From positions 1,116,001-1,180,000 of the forward strand of contig AP014719.1 in NCBI GenBank assembly GCA_001549895.1: a stretch of DNA of 64,000 bases. The letters are read 5' to 3'. Source of the stretch: Arthrobacter sp. Hiyo8 (GTDB lineage Bacteria > Actinomycetota > Actinomycetes > Actinomycetales > Micrococcaceae). Position 1 is the first letter of the stretch. Each line of letters opens with the position of its first letter. Positions 19,748 through 28,861 of the stretch are shown here, in pieces. The notes under the pieces are model-generated. The model saw only the letters and a list, made by a program, of their open reading frames with translations, searched no databases and was not told the DNA's origin. A program made the position numbers and the translations under genes.

Positions 19748-20781
19748 ATGCAGCTCACCATCGACCTCACAGGCCGCGACGTTCTGGTCACAGGCTCGGC
19801 CCACGCCGCGCGGCAAGCCGTACGGCGCTTCGAAGCCGCGGGCGCCGTCGTCCATCGGCTCAGCACTCCCGACGGCGCCGACTCTGACGGCCCGCTGCCC
19901 GAACGCCCTTCCTGGTCGCGGTCGTCGACGACGGCCAGCCCGGCTGGGAGCCCTTGCTCGCACGCTGCCGGGAAGCGGGGATCCCCGTCGCCAGCGAACC
20001 GGCTGCTGGCGAGTCCGGGCACGTCACCCTGGTCGGCGGCGGTCCCGGCACCCTCGAGTTGCTGACCATAGGCGCGGTCAACGCGCTGCGGGACGCCGAC
20101 GTCGTCTTCTACGACCGGCTCGCCCCCTACGCGGAACTGGCGCGACTGACGTCGGCGGAACTGGTGGACGTCGGCAAACGCCCCGGGCACCACAAGGTCG
20201 CCCAATGCGACATCGAAAAGCTCATGGTGGACGCCGCGTTGACCGGCAAGAACGTAGTCCGGCTCAAAGGCGGCGACCCTTATGTATTCGGCCGTGGCGG
20301 CGAAGAAGTCAGCGCCTGCGTGCAGGCTGGGGTCCCGGTCCGCGTCATCTCGGGCGTCACGAGCGCCATCTCGGTCCCGGCGGCCGCGGGCATTCCCGTC
20401 ACTCACCGCGAGGTCAGCCACATGTTCACCGTGGTTTCCGGCCATGCACCGCTGACCGAGAAGGAACACACGCACCTGGCCGGACTCGGCGGGACCATCG
20501 TGGTCCTCATGGGCATCGGCACCCTCCCCCAACTCGCTGCCGGGCTAAGGCGGGCCGGGATGGATCCCGCGATGCCCATAGCCGTCGTCGAACGCGGCTA
20601 CCGCCCCGGGCAGCGCACCACCATCGCCGAACTCGGCACCATCGAAACCGCGGCCGCAGGCTGCACCAACCCGGCCGTCCTGGTCATCGGCGAGGTGGTC
20701 CGCGTGGCCGAAGCCAACCGCGATCACACCGAAGCCACCGCAGACCTTGACCTCCTCGCGGCTTCCCTCCTTGAAGCCTGA
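19748..20781 (+). CDS. cobA: Uroporphyrinogen-III C-methyltransferase (siroheme synthesis, frameshifted)
   Basis: Supplies precorrin-2 for the siroheme of NirB. The C-terminal SUMT domain is complete: VTLVGGGPGTLELLTIGAV, DVVFYDRL, VDVGKRPGHH, VRLKGGDPYVFGRGGEE, VISGVTSAISVPAAAGIPVTHR and VLMGIGTLPQL. The roughly 70-residue N-terminal part (VLVTGSAHAARQAVRRFEAAG) resembles a reduced CysG-type NAD-binding domain lacking the full dehydrogenase/ferrochelatase, so another enzyme must complete siroheme. One frameshift lies near 19905 (a C lost from CGCCCC). It lies 12 bp after nirB with an AAGGAG-type site and is clearly in the same operon. Confidence 0.9.
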
Positions 20782-20791
20782 AAGAACACAC

Positions 20792-21949
20792 ATGACTACG
20801 CTGAATGCCCTTGATTCCATCGATGCAGGCTCGCCGCTGGCCACCCCTGGACCAAACGACGATGCGCCGCTGGACGGTTTCCGGATCGGAGTGACTTCAC
20901 ACCGGCGTTCACGTGACCTGATCGAGGCGCTCGAGCGGCGCGGCGCTTCCGTGCTGCACGCTCCGGCTTTGAAGATCGCGCCGGTCCAGGAAGACATCAC
21001 CCTCATCGAGGACACGAAAACGATCATCGCGGCCAAGCCGGATATCTGCATCGCCACCACCGCCTACGGCATGCGGCGCTGGTGCGAAGCCGCGGACTCC
21101 TTCGGCATCGGCGAGCAACTTCTCGATGTGCTGGGGCCTGCCGCATGTTCGTGCGCGGGCCAAAAGCCCGGGGTGCAGTCCGCGCGGCAGGCCTTGCCGA
21201 CGTCGGGATCAGCAGTGACGAAACCACCGCCACACTGGTGGATATGCTCCTTCAGGAAGGAGTCCGCGGGAAGACCGTCGCCGTGCAATTGCACGGCTAC
21301 ACCGACGTCCGCCAGTTGGAGCGCCTCCGCATGTCCGGCGCGACGGTCCTCACTGTCACCCCGTACCGCTGGGTAAAGCCCGACGGCGAAGACAAGCTTC
21401 CGCGCCTCATCGAAGCCGCCTGCTCCGGGGACTTGGATGTGCTCACCTTTACGAGCGCGCCCGCAGTAGACGCCATGTGGAGCACGGCCCACGAGATGGC
21501 CTGTACCGTCAGCTGATCGAGGCACTCAAGACCCAGGTGACCGTCGCCGCCGTCGGGCCTGTCACCGCACAGCCGTTGGTCGACGCCGGGCTCAGCCCCC
21601 TCATCCCGGACCGCTACCGCATGGGTGCGCTCATCCGGCTCGTCACCGAACATCTGGCCCTGAACCATGTCCGCCGGCTCGACACTCCCGCAGGGCACAT
21701 CGAGCTGCGCGGCCGCTGTTTGAGGATCGATGGTTCCGTGGTGGAACTGGCCCGGCTCCGCTGCTCCTGCTGCGCGCGCTTTTGGGAGCCGGGGGCGCGG
21801 TGCTGTCCCGAGAGGCCCTTTCCGACCTTCTGGAATTGCGTGGCTCGGTCCACGCCCTGGACATGACGGTGAGCCGCTTGCGGTCCTCGCTGCCGGACGG
21901 AAAGCTCGTGGAAACCGTCGTCAAGCGGGGTTACCGGTTGCGCGTCTAG
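20792..21949 (+). CDS. nnaR: NnaR-type regulator: HemD-like domain fused to an OmpR-type winged helix (frameshifted)
   Basis: The first ~260 residues form a uroporphyrinogen-III-synthase-like fold (RIGVTSHRRSRDLIEALERRG, AAGLADVGISSDETTATLVDML, TVAAVGPVTAQPLVDAGL). The last ~90 residues are a winged-helix DNA-binding domain (VLSREALSDLLELRG, ALDMTVSRLRSSLPDG, ETVVKRGYRLRV). This fusion is characteristic of NnaR, which acts with GlnR on nitrate and nitrite assimilation genes in Streptomyces and mycobacteria. It is less likely to be a housekeeping HemD. Frameshifts near 21140, 21500 and 21752 are one G or C each. ATG 20792 lies 10 bp after cobA. Its TAG overlaps the convergent transporter's stop codon. 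Confidence 0.8.
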
Positions 21950-23401
21950 CCCTGGTTCCTGTGGACGAGGTAGATGGCACCGGTGGTGACGTCTTCCTCC
22001 AGCGCTTCCAAGGTCCGGCCACGGGTTTCCGGAACTTGCTTGACGACGAAGACCAGGGCAAGCGCCCGACGACGGCGAAAAGGAAGAAAGTGCCCGTGAT
22101 CCCGAGCCCCGCGACCAGCGACGGGAAGAACAGCGAAAGGAATCCGTTGACGACCCAGAGGAAGAAGATCGAGACGCCGGTGCCGAAGCCGCGCATGTGC
22201 AGCGGGAAGACCTCCGACAGGTAGACCCACACCGCGACGTTCAGGAACGTCTGCATGGACCCCACGAAGGCAACCACCAGGAAGAGGATCACGTACGGGC
22301 GGATCGGGTTGCCGACGGGCAACATCATGGAGGCGAACCCGATGAGCAGGTGGCAACTGGTGGTCAGCGCGAGGCCCAGAATGAAGGTCTTGCGACGGTC
22401 GATCCGGTCCATCAGGGTCAAGGCGATGACGCCGCCGATCACGGCGATCACTCCGGGCGCGATGTTCGCGATGAGCGCGCCGCTCTCGTTGAAGCCCGAC
22501 TCGACGAGCACCGTCTGGCCGTAATACATGATCGAGTTGATGCCGGTCAGCTGTTGGGCGACGCCCAAGCCGATTCCCACAAGCAGGATGCGGAACAGGT
22601 TCTTGTTGCTGAAGACCGCACGCCAGCCGATCTGCTGGCTCTCCCGCTCCTCCTTGGCGACGTTCTCCACCTCGCCGAGCTCCGCGAGCGCACGGTCCTC
22701 GGAACGGACGGACCGAAGCACGGCGAGGGCCTCATCGTGCCGGCCCTTCTCCACCAGCCAGCGCGGCGACTCGGGCACGCGGAGCATGCCGAAGAACAGC
22801 GCGATCGCCGGCAACGCGCAGACCGCAAGCATGATGCGCCAGACGCCGGGAACGTCACCCCACACGATGCCGATGATGGCGTTGACGACGAAAGCCGCCA
22901 GCTGACCGACGACGATCATGAGCTCGTTGCGGCCCGCCAGGGAACCACGGATCTCGAACGGGGCCATCTCCGCCAGGAACACGGGACCACCGCCGAGGCG
23001 CCGCCCACGGCGAGACCGAGCAGGACGCGGCCGACGACGAGCACGCCGACACTCGGGGTGAACACGCACACCAAGGTGCCGGCGAAGAACAGTACCGCGA
23101 GCAGAATGATCGTCTTGCGGCGCCCCCACCCGTCGGAGATGCGCCCGCCCGAGAGCGCGCCGATCGCCGCGGCGAAGACGAGCGAGCTGGCGACGATCCC
23201 CTCGGTGAACGGGGTGAGGCCGAGTTCGGCCGTCATTGGCCTCAGGGCGCCGTTGATGACACCCGTGTCATAACCGAACAGCAGTCCACCGAAGGTGGCA
23301 ATCAGGGCGACTAGGCCAAGGCGCTTACGATGCGGGCCGTTGCTCAGGGGAGGAAGCGCGACCGCGCTGCCGACTCCCCTGTGGCTTTGCGTAGCAGACA
23401 T
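21946..23401 (-). CDS. MFS sugar porter (SP family), substrate unknown (frameshifted)
   Basis: Twelve-helix sugar or polyol:proton symporter of about 485 residues. Diagnostic segments: LIATFGGLLFGYDTGVINGAL, DGWGRRKTI, the PESPRWLV motif after helix 6, QQLTGINSIMYYG (sugar-binding helix 7), DRIDRRK, and the terminal PETRGRTLE signature. ATG at 23401. Frameshifts near 22985 (CCCC) and 22062 (GGGG) break it. It is transcribed divergently from the LacI-type gene next door, which is probably its regulator. GINS(I)MYYG resembles inositol and pentose porters, but I cannot assign a substrate. Confidence 0.88.
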
Positions 23402-23535
23402 CAGGACTCCTTTGTCTTGTGATGCGGGTCATACACCCGCTCTGAATAACAGACTAACGCGCGAAAGACTTAAATGTAAGGTCAATCTAACAAATGACTT
23501 AATTGAGACTTTCTCCGCCGTGGGAAGATGAGGGC
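23402..23535. promoter_or_regulatory. Divergent promoter region between sugar porter and LacI regulator, with a direct repeat
   Basis: This short AT-rich stretch contains GACTTAAATG (23467-23476) and GACTTAATTG (23496-23505), a 29 bp-spaced direct repeat matching at 9 of 10 positions. These are plausible operator half-sites for the adjacent LacI-family protein or promoter elements. Confidence 0.4.
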
Positions 23536-24546
23536 ATGGGTCTTGACCGGCAGCTCCGTCCCGCAACACAGAGCGATGTTGCTCGTGAAGTCGGCGTCTC
23601 CCGCACGCTCGTGTCTTTCGCCTTCCGTGGTGCTCCAGGCGTCAGCGACGAGACGAAGCAGGCCATCTTCGAGGCGGCAAAACGTCTCGGTTACCGGCCC
23701 AACGCAGCCGCTGCCGACCTGGCACGCAAGCATCGCTCCGCCGTCGGGCTCTATTTGATGGACATCCACAACGAGGTCTATGCCGACATCCTCAGCGGCG
23801 TGAGGATGTCGCTCCCCCAGGCCCACAACCGACTCATCTTAAGCGTCTCCCAGTCTATTGACGGCGTAGACGCGGAAGCCGTGGACTCGCTGATCGAGGC
23901 ACGGGTGGGGATCATCATCGCCGCAACGCTGCTGGAGCCGGACGAACGGGTGCGGGAACTGGCCCGGATAGTCCCGATCGTCAGCGTCGCGCGGCCAGTA
24001 CCCGGCGTCGACAGCGTGTATTCCGACGACGACGCCGGCGCCCGCGCCGCCACCGAACACCTCCTCAGCCTTGGACACACCCGGATCGCCCATCTGGCCG
24101 GACCCGATTATGACGGCCATACGGTCCGCCGGAGAAGCTATGAGAAGGCAATGCGCGGCGCCGGCCTGGCTCCCCGGACCGTACCGGCCCATGACTTCAC
24201 GCAAGATGGCGGAATGCGTGCCGCAAGTGAAATCCTTGACTCAGCGGACCGCCCGACCGCCATCTTCGCCCACAACGACCAGTTCGCGCTGGCGGCACGC
24301 GAAGCCGCCTACGCCAGGGGCCTGGCCATTCCCGGGGACCTGTCGCTGGTGGGCTATGACAATTCACGGACCGGCCGGCTCCACGGCATCGAGCTGACGT
24401 CCGTCGACCTCCACGCGATGGAACTGGGAAGTGTCGCCGGAGCCGTGGCCATGGACCGGCTCAATCATGCTCAGGCTCCCATCGCGGACGAGCGCCTCAT
24501 TCCCGAGTTGGTGGTCCGCAACTCAACGGCGCCCGCCCCCATGTGA
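23536..24546 (+). CDS. LacI-family transcriptional regulator
   Basis: 336 residues, intact. The N-terminal helix-turn-helix reads TQSDVAREVGVSRTLVSFAFRGAPGVSDETKQAIFEAAKRLGYRPN, followed by the hinge helix and a periplasmic-binding-protein-like effector domain (AVGLYLMDIHNEVYADILSGV, IAHLAGPDYDGHTVRRRSYEKAM, AIFAHNDQFALAAREAAYARG, LSLVGYDNSRTG). ATG 23536 follows GATGAGGGC; an upstream TTG would add 11 unlikely residues. It is divergent from the sugar porter, so local control of that transporter is the simplest inference. Confidence 0.9.
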   Translation: MGLDRQLRPATQSDVAREVGVSRTLVSFAFRGAPGVSDETKQAIFEAAKRLGYRPNAAAADLARKHRSAVGLYLMDIHNEVYADILSGVRMSLPQAHNRLILSVSQSIDGVDAEAVDSLIEARVGIIIAATLLEPDERVRELARIVPIVSVARPVPGVDSVYSDDDAGARAATEHLLSLGHTRIAHLAGPDYDGHTVRRRSYEKAMRGAGLAPRTVPAHDFTQDGGMRAASEILDSADRPTAIFAHNDQFALAAREAAYARGLAIPGDLSLVGYDNSRTGRLHGIELTSVDLHAMELGSVAGAVAMDRLNHAQAPIADERLIPELVVRNSTAPAPM

Positions 24547-24565
24547 CCCAGCTCATTACCGGCGG

Positions 24566-24613
24566 GTAACCATCAGGGAACGGGCCACCGCCAAATGGCA
24601 ACAACAGGGAAAC
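24566..24613 (+). promoter_or_regulatory. Two GlnR-type boxes upstream of the FAD oxidoreductase
   Basis: Box 1 is GTAAC-N6-GGAAC (24566-24581). Box 2 is GCAAC-N6-GAAAC (24598-24613). Each matches 9 of the 10 consensus positions of the GlnR box gTnAC-N6-GaAAC allowing N, and they are 32 bp apart. They lie 72-120 bp before the start of the NirB-like FAD oxidoreductase. Confidence 0.55.
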
Positions 24614-24685
24614 ACCACCGAAAACCCCCCGCCTACGCTGGGCATAGGCACATCAACCACAGCTCAGTTCAGCGAAGGGACCATC

Positions 24686-25591
24686 ATGTCCATCACACCG
24701 TCCGCAGGCTCCGTCCACCTCGTCATCGCCGGAGCCGGGCCCGCAGCCCAGGCCCTGGTCCGTCGGCTGACAGGCAACAGCACTACTTCTCGACAGCCGG
24801 GAACCACCGTGTTCCCCGGCAACATCACCGTGCTGAGCAACCGCGACGAGTGCCCCGATGCGCTCCTGGAGCTGGCCGCCCTCCCCCAGGTCTCCGTGCG
24901 TTTCGGCCAGGCCGCGAGCTTCATCGATGTCCAGGCCCGTACGGTGACCACCACCGAAGGCCTCGAGTTCACCTACGATCAGCTGGTCATTGCCACCGGT
25001 TCCGCCCCCATGTACCCGCCCGTGCAGGGCGCAGCACGCAGCCTCAACTACTCCACCATCGACGACGCCGAACCGATCGGCACCGCGGTCAAGGACATCA
25101 CCAGGGTCCTGGGACGTCGTCCTTTGGGGATTCTGGTTGGTACCGGTCCGGCGGCCGGCCAGGCCGAAGCGGTGCTGCGTGCCCGCGGAGTCCGACCCAT
25201 CCGTACCACCTTGCGTCCGGCTGCGGTCATGCCTTCCGTCGCCGGTTCGGTCCTGCCGGCTACCGGAATCGTTTTCGAGGACGGTAGCAGCATGAACGGC
25301 GACCTTGTGGTGCTCGCCGAGGAACGGCTCCCCCGCAACGGGCTCGCTGAAAGTGCCGGCCTGCAAACAGCTCCCGACGGCGGCATCAAGGTGGCGCGCG
25401 ACTTCGCCACTTCAGTGCCGGGTATCTGGGCGATCGGGGACGCCGCCTCCCGGGACGGCATGCGCCTTGGGCTTGTTTTGTCCTCGAATGCCGCAGCGGC
25501 TCACTGCGCCGCCCGGCTTGAGGAAGACGCCAGGCTCCGCACTTCCAGTGCCACCCAGTCCCCGGGTTCCGCGCGCTCCGCAGCCGCCTAA
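24686..25591 (+). CDS. NirB-like FAD/NAD(P)-dependent oxidoreductase, single-domain
   Basis: 301 residues, intact. FAD site HLVIAGAGPAAQALVRRL, second dinucleotide site LGILVGTGPAAGQAEAVLRARG, and GIWAIGDAASRDGMRLGLVLSSNAAA, which closely parallels GIWAIGEVANFDGMCLGLV in the local NirB. It ends before any [2Fe-2S], ferredoxin or siroheme domain. ATG 24686 follows GAAGGGA. The upstream GlnR-type boxes and the NirB resemblance suggest a role in nitrogen assimilation, for example as a reductase feeding electrons to another partner; the actual acceptor is unknown. Confidence 0.75.
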   Translation: MSITPSAGSVHLVIAGAGPAAQALVRRLTGNSTTSRQPGTTVFPGNITVLSNRDECPDALLELAALPQVSVRFGQAASFIDVQARTVTTTEGLEFTYDQLVIATGSAPMYPPVQGAARSLNYSTIDDAEPIGTAVKDITRVLGRRPLGILVGTGPAAGQAEAVLRARGVRPIRTTLRPAAVMPSVAGSVLPATGIVFEDGSSMNGDLVVLAEERLPRNGLAESAGLQTAPDGGIKVARDFATSVPGIWAIGDAASRDGMRLGLVLSSNAAAAHCAARLEEDARLRTSSATQSPGSARSAAA

Positions 25592-25685
25592 GGGAGCCTC
25601 CACGGCAGCCGGCCAGTGTGGCAAGATGGTCATTTGATGAGCCGCGACCCTTGCGGCACACCGGGCCCGCCACGGAAGGACCTCC

Positions 25686-26389
25686 ATGAGCAACGAAGCC
25701 TCGAGCGTACTGGACAACAGTGCAAGCATCGCTTCATACATCGACCACACTCTTCTCAAGCCAGAGGCCAGCGAGGCCGAGGTGCGCCAAGTCTGTGCCG
25801 AGGCGGCTGAGTACAAGTTCAAGTCGGTGTGCGTCAACCCGATTTGGGTCAAGACCGTCACGAAGGCGCTCAAGGGTTCCGGAGTCCTCACCTGCTCGGT
25901 TGTCGGCTTTCCGCTGGGCGCCACCCCCAGCGACGTCAAGGCTTTCGAAGCACGCGGTGCCGTATTGGATGGCGCCGATGAAATCGACATGGTGATCAAC
26001 ATCGCCGCGGCCCGCGCCGGGGACAAAGCGCATTGGTGGATGACATCACGACAGTGGCGGAGGCGGTCCACGCGGGTGGAGCCATCCTCAAGGTCATCAT
26101 CGAGACCGCCCTGCTGACTGATGAGCAGAAGGTCCTGGCTTGCGAGGCGTCGGTGGAGGCCGGGGCGGACTTCGTGAAGACCTCGACCGGTTTCAACGGT
26201 GGCGGCGCCACGGTGGAAGATGTAGCCCTCATGCGCAAGACGGTAGGCCCGGATCTCGGCGTCAAGGCCTCGGGTGGAGTACGTTCCCTCGCCGATGCAC
26301 AGGCTATGATTGCTGCTGGTGCAACACGTATCGGTGCGAGCTCCGGAATTGCCATCGTCAAAGGTGAACAAGGTTCATCCGCGTACTGA
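25686..26389 (+). CDS. deoC: Deoxyribose-phosphate aldolase (frameshifted)
   Basis: Cleaves 2-deoxyribose 5-phosphate to acetaldehyde and glyceraldehyde 3-phosphate, completing deoxynucleoside breakdown begun by PNP and the phosphomutase. Motifs: [60 protein letters not shown], and the Schiff-base lysine in [11 protein letters not shown], followed by GVKASGGVR. One frameshift near 26030 (AAAGCGCATTGG needs one G). ATG at 25686. Confidence 0.93.
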
Positions 26390-26440
26390 GTTTCCCGGCA
26401 GCCGCCATAGTTTTTGAGCCCCCGGGCCGAGGAGGAAAGC

Positions 26441-26665
26441 ATGTCCCAGAACGCCAGCCAGCCCATCGAAAAAGAGAACCCCATGGGCCAGAGCATTCTG
26501 CTCTTTGTATTCAGCATGGTCCTGTTCCTGGGCGCCATCTTCTCCTTGACTTTCCTGACCCTGGAGAACACCTGGCCGATGGCCGTCTGCCTGGTCCTCT
26601 TTGGCCTCGCCTTCTGGATCCCGCAGACCATTCTCGGCCGCTCCAACTCGGCGGGCGAAAGCTAA
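26441..26665 (+). CDS. Small two-helix membrane protein of unknown function
   Basis: 74 residues preceded by a strong GGAGGAAAGC site and ATG at 26441. Two hydrophobic segments (SILLFVFSMVLFLGAIFSLTF and WPMAVCLVLFGLAFWIP) with short polar tails. It lies 51 bp after deoC and is followed by a strong terminator, so it is probably the last gene of that unit. No family recognised. Confidence 0.75.
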   Translation: MSQNASQPIEKENPMGQSILLFVFSMVLFLGAIFSLTFLTLENTWPMAVCLVLFGLAFWIPQTILGRSNSAGES

Positions 26666-26678
26666 GACCTAACCGCAA

Positions 26679-26719
26679 AACTGTGGCCCCGGACATTTAG
26701 TCCGGGGCCACAGTTGTTT
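26679..26719 (+). terminator. Strong rho-independent terminator
   Basis: AACTGTGGCCCCGGAC and GTCCGGGGCCACAGTT form a 16 bp perfect stem with a short ATTTA loop, followed by GTTT. Confidence 0.92.
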
Positions 26720-26733
26720 AAGTGCGACTCCTC

Positions 26734-26786
26734 GAAACCAAGTAGTACCACTCGCATGGGGCTGAAAAAACGGGTAACACCACTCG
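26734..26786 (+). promoter_or_regulatory. Two conserved motifs upstream of the TasA-like operon
   Basis: GAAACCAAGTAGTACCACTC (26734-26753) is nearly identical to a site upstream of the LuxR gene at 42.4 kb. CGGGTAACACCACTCG (26771-26786) belongs to the CGGGT...ACTCG family seen at 47.2, 52.3 and 58.1 kb. Both contain ACCACTC and they start 37 bp apart, 136-188 bp upstream of the first matrix-like gene. Confidence 0.5.
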
Positions 26787-26921
26787 TTGTTTGTTAAAGA
26801 CCGCCCATGCCAGCATGTGGTCATCGATTGAATGGGCAATCGAAGCAAGGGTTGGAAATTTCGAATTCATTGCCGCTATCGCCTGTTCTGGGGAATACCA
26901 ATTCACAAAGGAGTCTCACTC

Positions 26922-27401
26922 ATGCGCAAATTCAGCAAAAAGGGAAAAGTCTACGCGGCAGCAGCAACACTCGCCCTCGTGGCAGCAAGCGGCGGAGCCG
27001 CCTACGCCTTCTGGACCAACACCGGTAGCGGTGTCGGTTCCGGAGCATCAGGGACAAACGTCGCCATCACGGTCAATCAGACTGGCGTTGTCACCGGTCT
27101 GGAGCCGGGCGGCGCACCTCAGACCTTGAGCGGCAAGTTCACCAACCCCAACACGAGCCCGGTTTACGTAACCAGCGTGACGGCAAGCATCGCGAGCGTG
27201 ACCAAAGGCGGAGCGGTTGCCGTCGGCTGCGACGCTACGGACTTCACCCTTGCCAACGCGACAATGGGCGTCGGCCACGAAGTCGCCAGTGGTACGAATG
27301 TGGACAGCTGGAGCGGTGCGACGATCGCATTCAACAACAAGGCCAGCAACCAGGACGCCTGCAAGGACGTCACCGTCAACTTCGCGTACTCCAGCAACTA
27401 G
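26922..27401 (+). CDS. Secreted protein with SipW-type (TasA/camelysin-like) signal peptide
   Basis: 159 residues; ATG 26922 follows AAAGGAGTCTCACTC. The signal region MRKFSKKGKVYAAAATLALV ends in AAYAFWTNTGSG, the A-x-A-[FY]-W cleavage and mature start seen in TasA, camelysin and other SipW-processed proteins. The mature part is a small beta-rich domain (GKFTNPNTSPVYVTSVTASI, VGCDATDFTLAN, DACKDVTVNFAYSSN) with two cysteines. It is the first of four co-directional secreted genes. The likely role is an extracellular matrix or surface fibre component; this rests on signal-peptide type and context, not on a functional motif. Confidence 0.75.
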   Translation: MRKFSKKGKVYAAAATLALVAASGGAAYAFWTNTGSGVGSGASGTNVAITVNQTGVVTGLEPGGAPQTLSGKFTNPNTSPVYVTSVTASIASVTKGGAVAVGCDATDFTLANATMGVGHEVASGTNVDSWSGATIAFNNKASNQDACKDVTVNFAYSSN

Positions 27402-27409
27402 CCATCCAC

Positions 27410-27436
27410 CTGGTGGGCCCGCTACGGGCCCACCAG
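27410..27436 (+). terminator. GC hairpin between the first two matrix-like genes
   Basis: CTGGTGGGCCCG and CGGGCCCACCAG flank a 3-base loop, with no T-run. It sits just after the first gene and could give partial termination or stabilise the upstream mRNA so that the first protein is made in excess. Confidence 0.5.
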
Positions 27437-27489
27437 CTTGTGCTGTCCGACCGCAGTAGAAACCACGCAGAATCCTAGAGGAGGCCCAG

Positions 27490-28335
27490 GTGCCGAGCAT
27501 TCCGGAGTTATTCCACTCGCCGCTTCGCATCGTCCGAGCGGGAGCCAAAGTGCTTCTGGCAGGCCTCCTTTTGGTGACCCTCACATCGGGCGTCGTGCTT
27601 GCCGCCAGTAGTAATGGCAATGGCAACCAAAACACGCCAAAAGCCATCACCTTGCAGCTTGCCCCTACCAGCAGATCCGTCACGCAGGGAACGTCGGCAA
27701 GCTACAACGTCGTGGTCCAGCCCTCAGGCGGGTTTGTCGGCAACGTCTCACTGACAATCTCGGGGCTGCCGGCAGGAGCCACAGCATCGTTTTCGCCTGC
27801 GGTTGTCGCCGTCGGGCCGGGATCCGCGACGGCAAACCTCGACGTTTCCACGACTTCAGCAACACCTCTTGGAACCTACTCCCTGAGCCTCAAGGGCACC
27901 AGCGGGACGCTACAGTCCGCCGTCGTCGTCGTTTCCTTGACGGTGACCGCCGGGCAGCACCAACCGTTCACCATCTCAGGCGGCCCCACCGGGCTTCTGG
28001 CACCGGGCAACTCGGTGCCGATTAATCTTCAATTGACGAACCCGGGCAATTCCAGCCTCAATGTCACGGGCCTTACCGTTTCCGTGACAGGAGTCACCCG
28101 GAATGCCCAGGCCGTGGCGAACAACCGGCCGTGCAATCCTTCGGACTATTCAGTAACCCAATTCAGCGGCAACTATCCGATCGCCGCCCCGCCAGGGAAT
28201 TCCTCGCTCTCGTCGAGCGGTATTCCGGCGTCTCGGTGGCCACAGATAACAATGCTGGACACTTCGCTCAACCAGGACGGTTGCAAAGGCGCAACACTCC
28301 AGATTTCCTACTCCGGGACGGGACAGGGCAATTGA
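27490..28335 (+). CDS. Secreted Ig-like protein in TasA-like operon
   Basis: 281 residues from GTG 27490 after GAGGAGGC. A hydrophobic signal (VLLAGLLLVTLTSGVVLAAS) ends in VLA-A, an ordinary signal peptidase I site, unlike its neighbours. The mature part has an Ig-like repeat typical of secreted actinobacterial proteins (APTSRSVTQGTSASYNVVVQ, VSLTISGLPAGATASFSP), then a second domain with two cysteines (NRPCNPSDYSVTQFSGNYPI, NQDGCKGATLQISYSG). This second domain resembles the beta-domain of the first gene (QDACKDVTVNFAYS), so the operon members share a building block. The function is unknown. Confidence 0.75.
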   Translation: MPSIPELFHSPLRIVRAGAKVLLAGLLLVTLTSGVVLAASSNGNGNQNTPKAITLQLAPTSRSVTQGTSASYNVVVQPSGGFVGNVSLTISGLPAGATASFSPAVVAVGPGSATANLDVSTTSATPLGTYSLSLKGTSGTLQSAVVVVSLTVTAGQHQPFTISGGPTGLLAPGNSVPINLQLTNPGNSSLNVTGLTVSVTGVTRNAQAVANNRPCNPSDYSVTQFSGNYPIAAPPGNSSLSSSGIPASRWPQITMLDTSLNQDGCKGATLQISYSGTGQGN

Positions 28336-28336
28336 A

Positions 28337-28861
28337 ATGCGGGCAACTGACATGAAAGCGAACAGGTGGATGAAGCCCGGCTCCTTGGCTGCAGCCAAAA
28401 CAGCCGCAACGGCTGCCGTGCTCAGCCTGGTACTGGGTGTCGGATCGGCCTACGCCTATTGGTCCACAGTCGGGATCGGCAGCGGCTCGGCAGCCAGCGC
28501 CACCATGCAGACAGTGACCGTGGACGCCTTCGTTGCCGGTGACAGTCCCGCTACCACCCTCATCCCGGGAGGTACCGCGGACGCCATCGTGCGGGCAAGC
28601 AATCCGAATGCCTTCGCAGTGCAGGTGTACGGTTTCACCGCGAACGGAACAGCCACCGCGGATGCATCCCACCCGCTGTGCACCACTACGGGCGTGACGT
28701 TCAATGCTCCCGGCGCTCCTTTGACGCCAACGGTTTCCATACCGGCGAATTCCTCCATCCTGATCACCCTGCCAGCAGCCGCGTCGATGTCGACGGCTTC
28801 ACAATCCAGCTGCCAAGGCGCTGTATTCCACCTTCCAGTGACGATGGCGGTCCGCAAATGA
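28337..28861 (+). CDS. Second SipW-type secreted protein
   Basis: 174 residues starting 1 bp after the previous stop; ATG 28352 is an alternative start. The signal region ends GSAYAYWSTVGIGSGSA, again A-x-A-Y-W. The mature beta-domain (VTVDAFVAGDSPATTLIPGG, ANPNAFAVQVYGFTANGT, CQGAVFHLPVTMAV) aligns in layout with the first gene, including the paired cysteines. It overlaps the next gene by 4 bp (ATGA), so translation is coupled. Confidence 0.75.
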   Translation: MRATDMKANRWMKPGSLAAAKTAATAAVLSLVLGVGSAYAYWSTVGIGSGSAASATMQTVTVDAFVAGDSPATTLIPGGTADAIVRASNPNAFAVQVYGFTANGTATADASHPLCTTTGVTFNAPGAPLTPTVSIPANSSILITLPAAASMSTASQSSCQGAVFHLPVTMAVRK

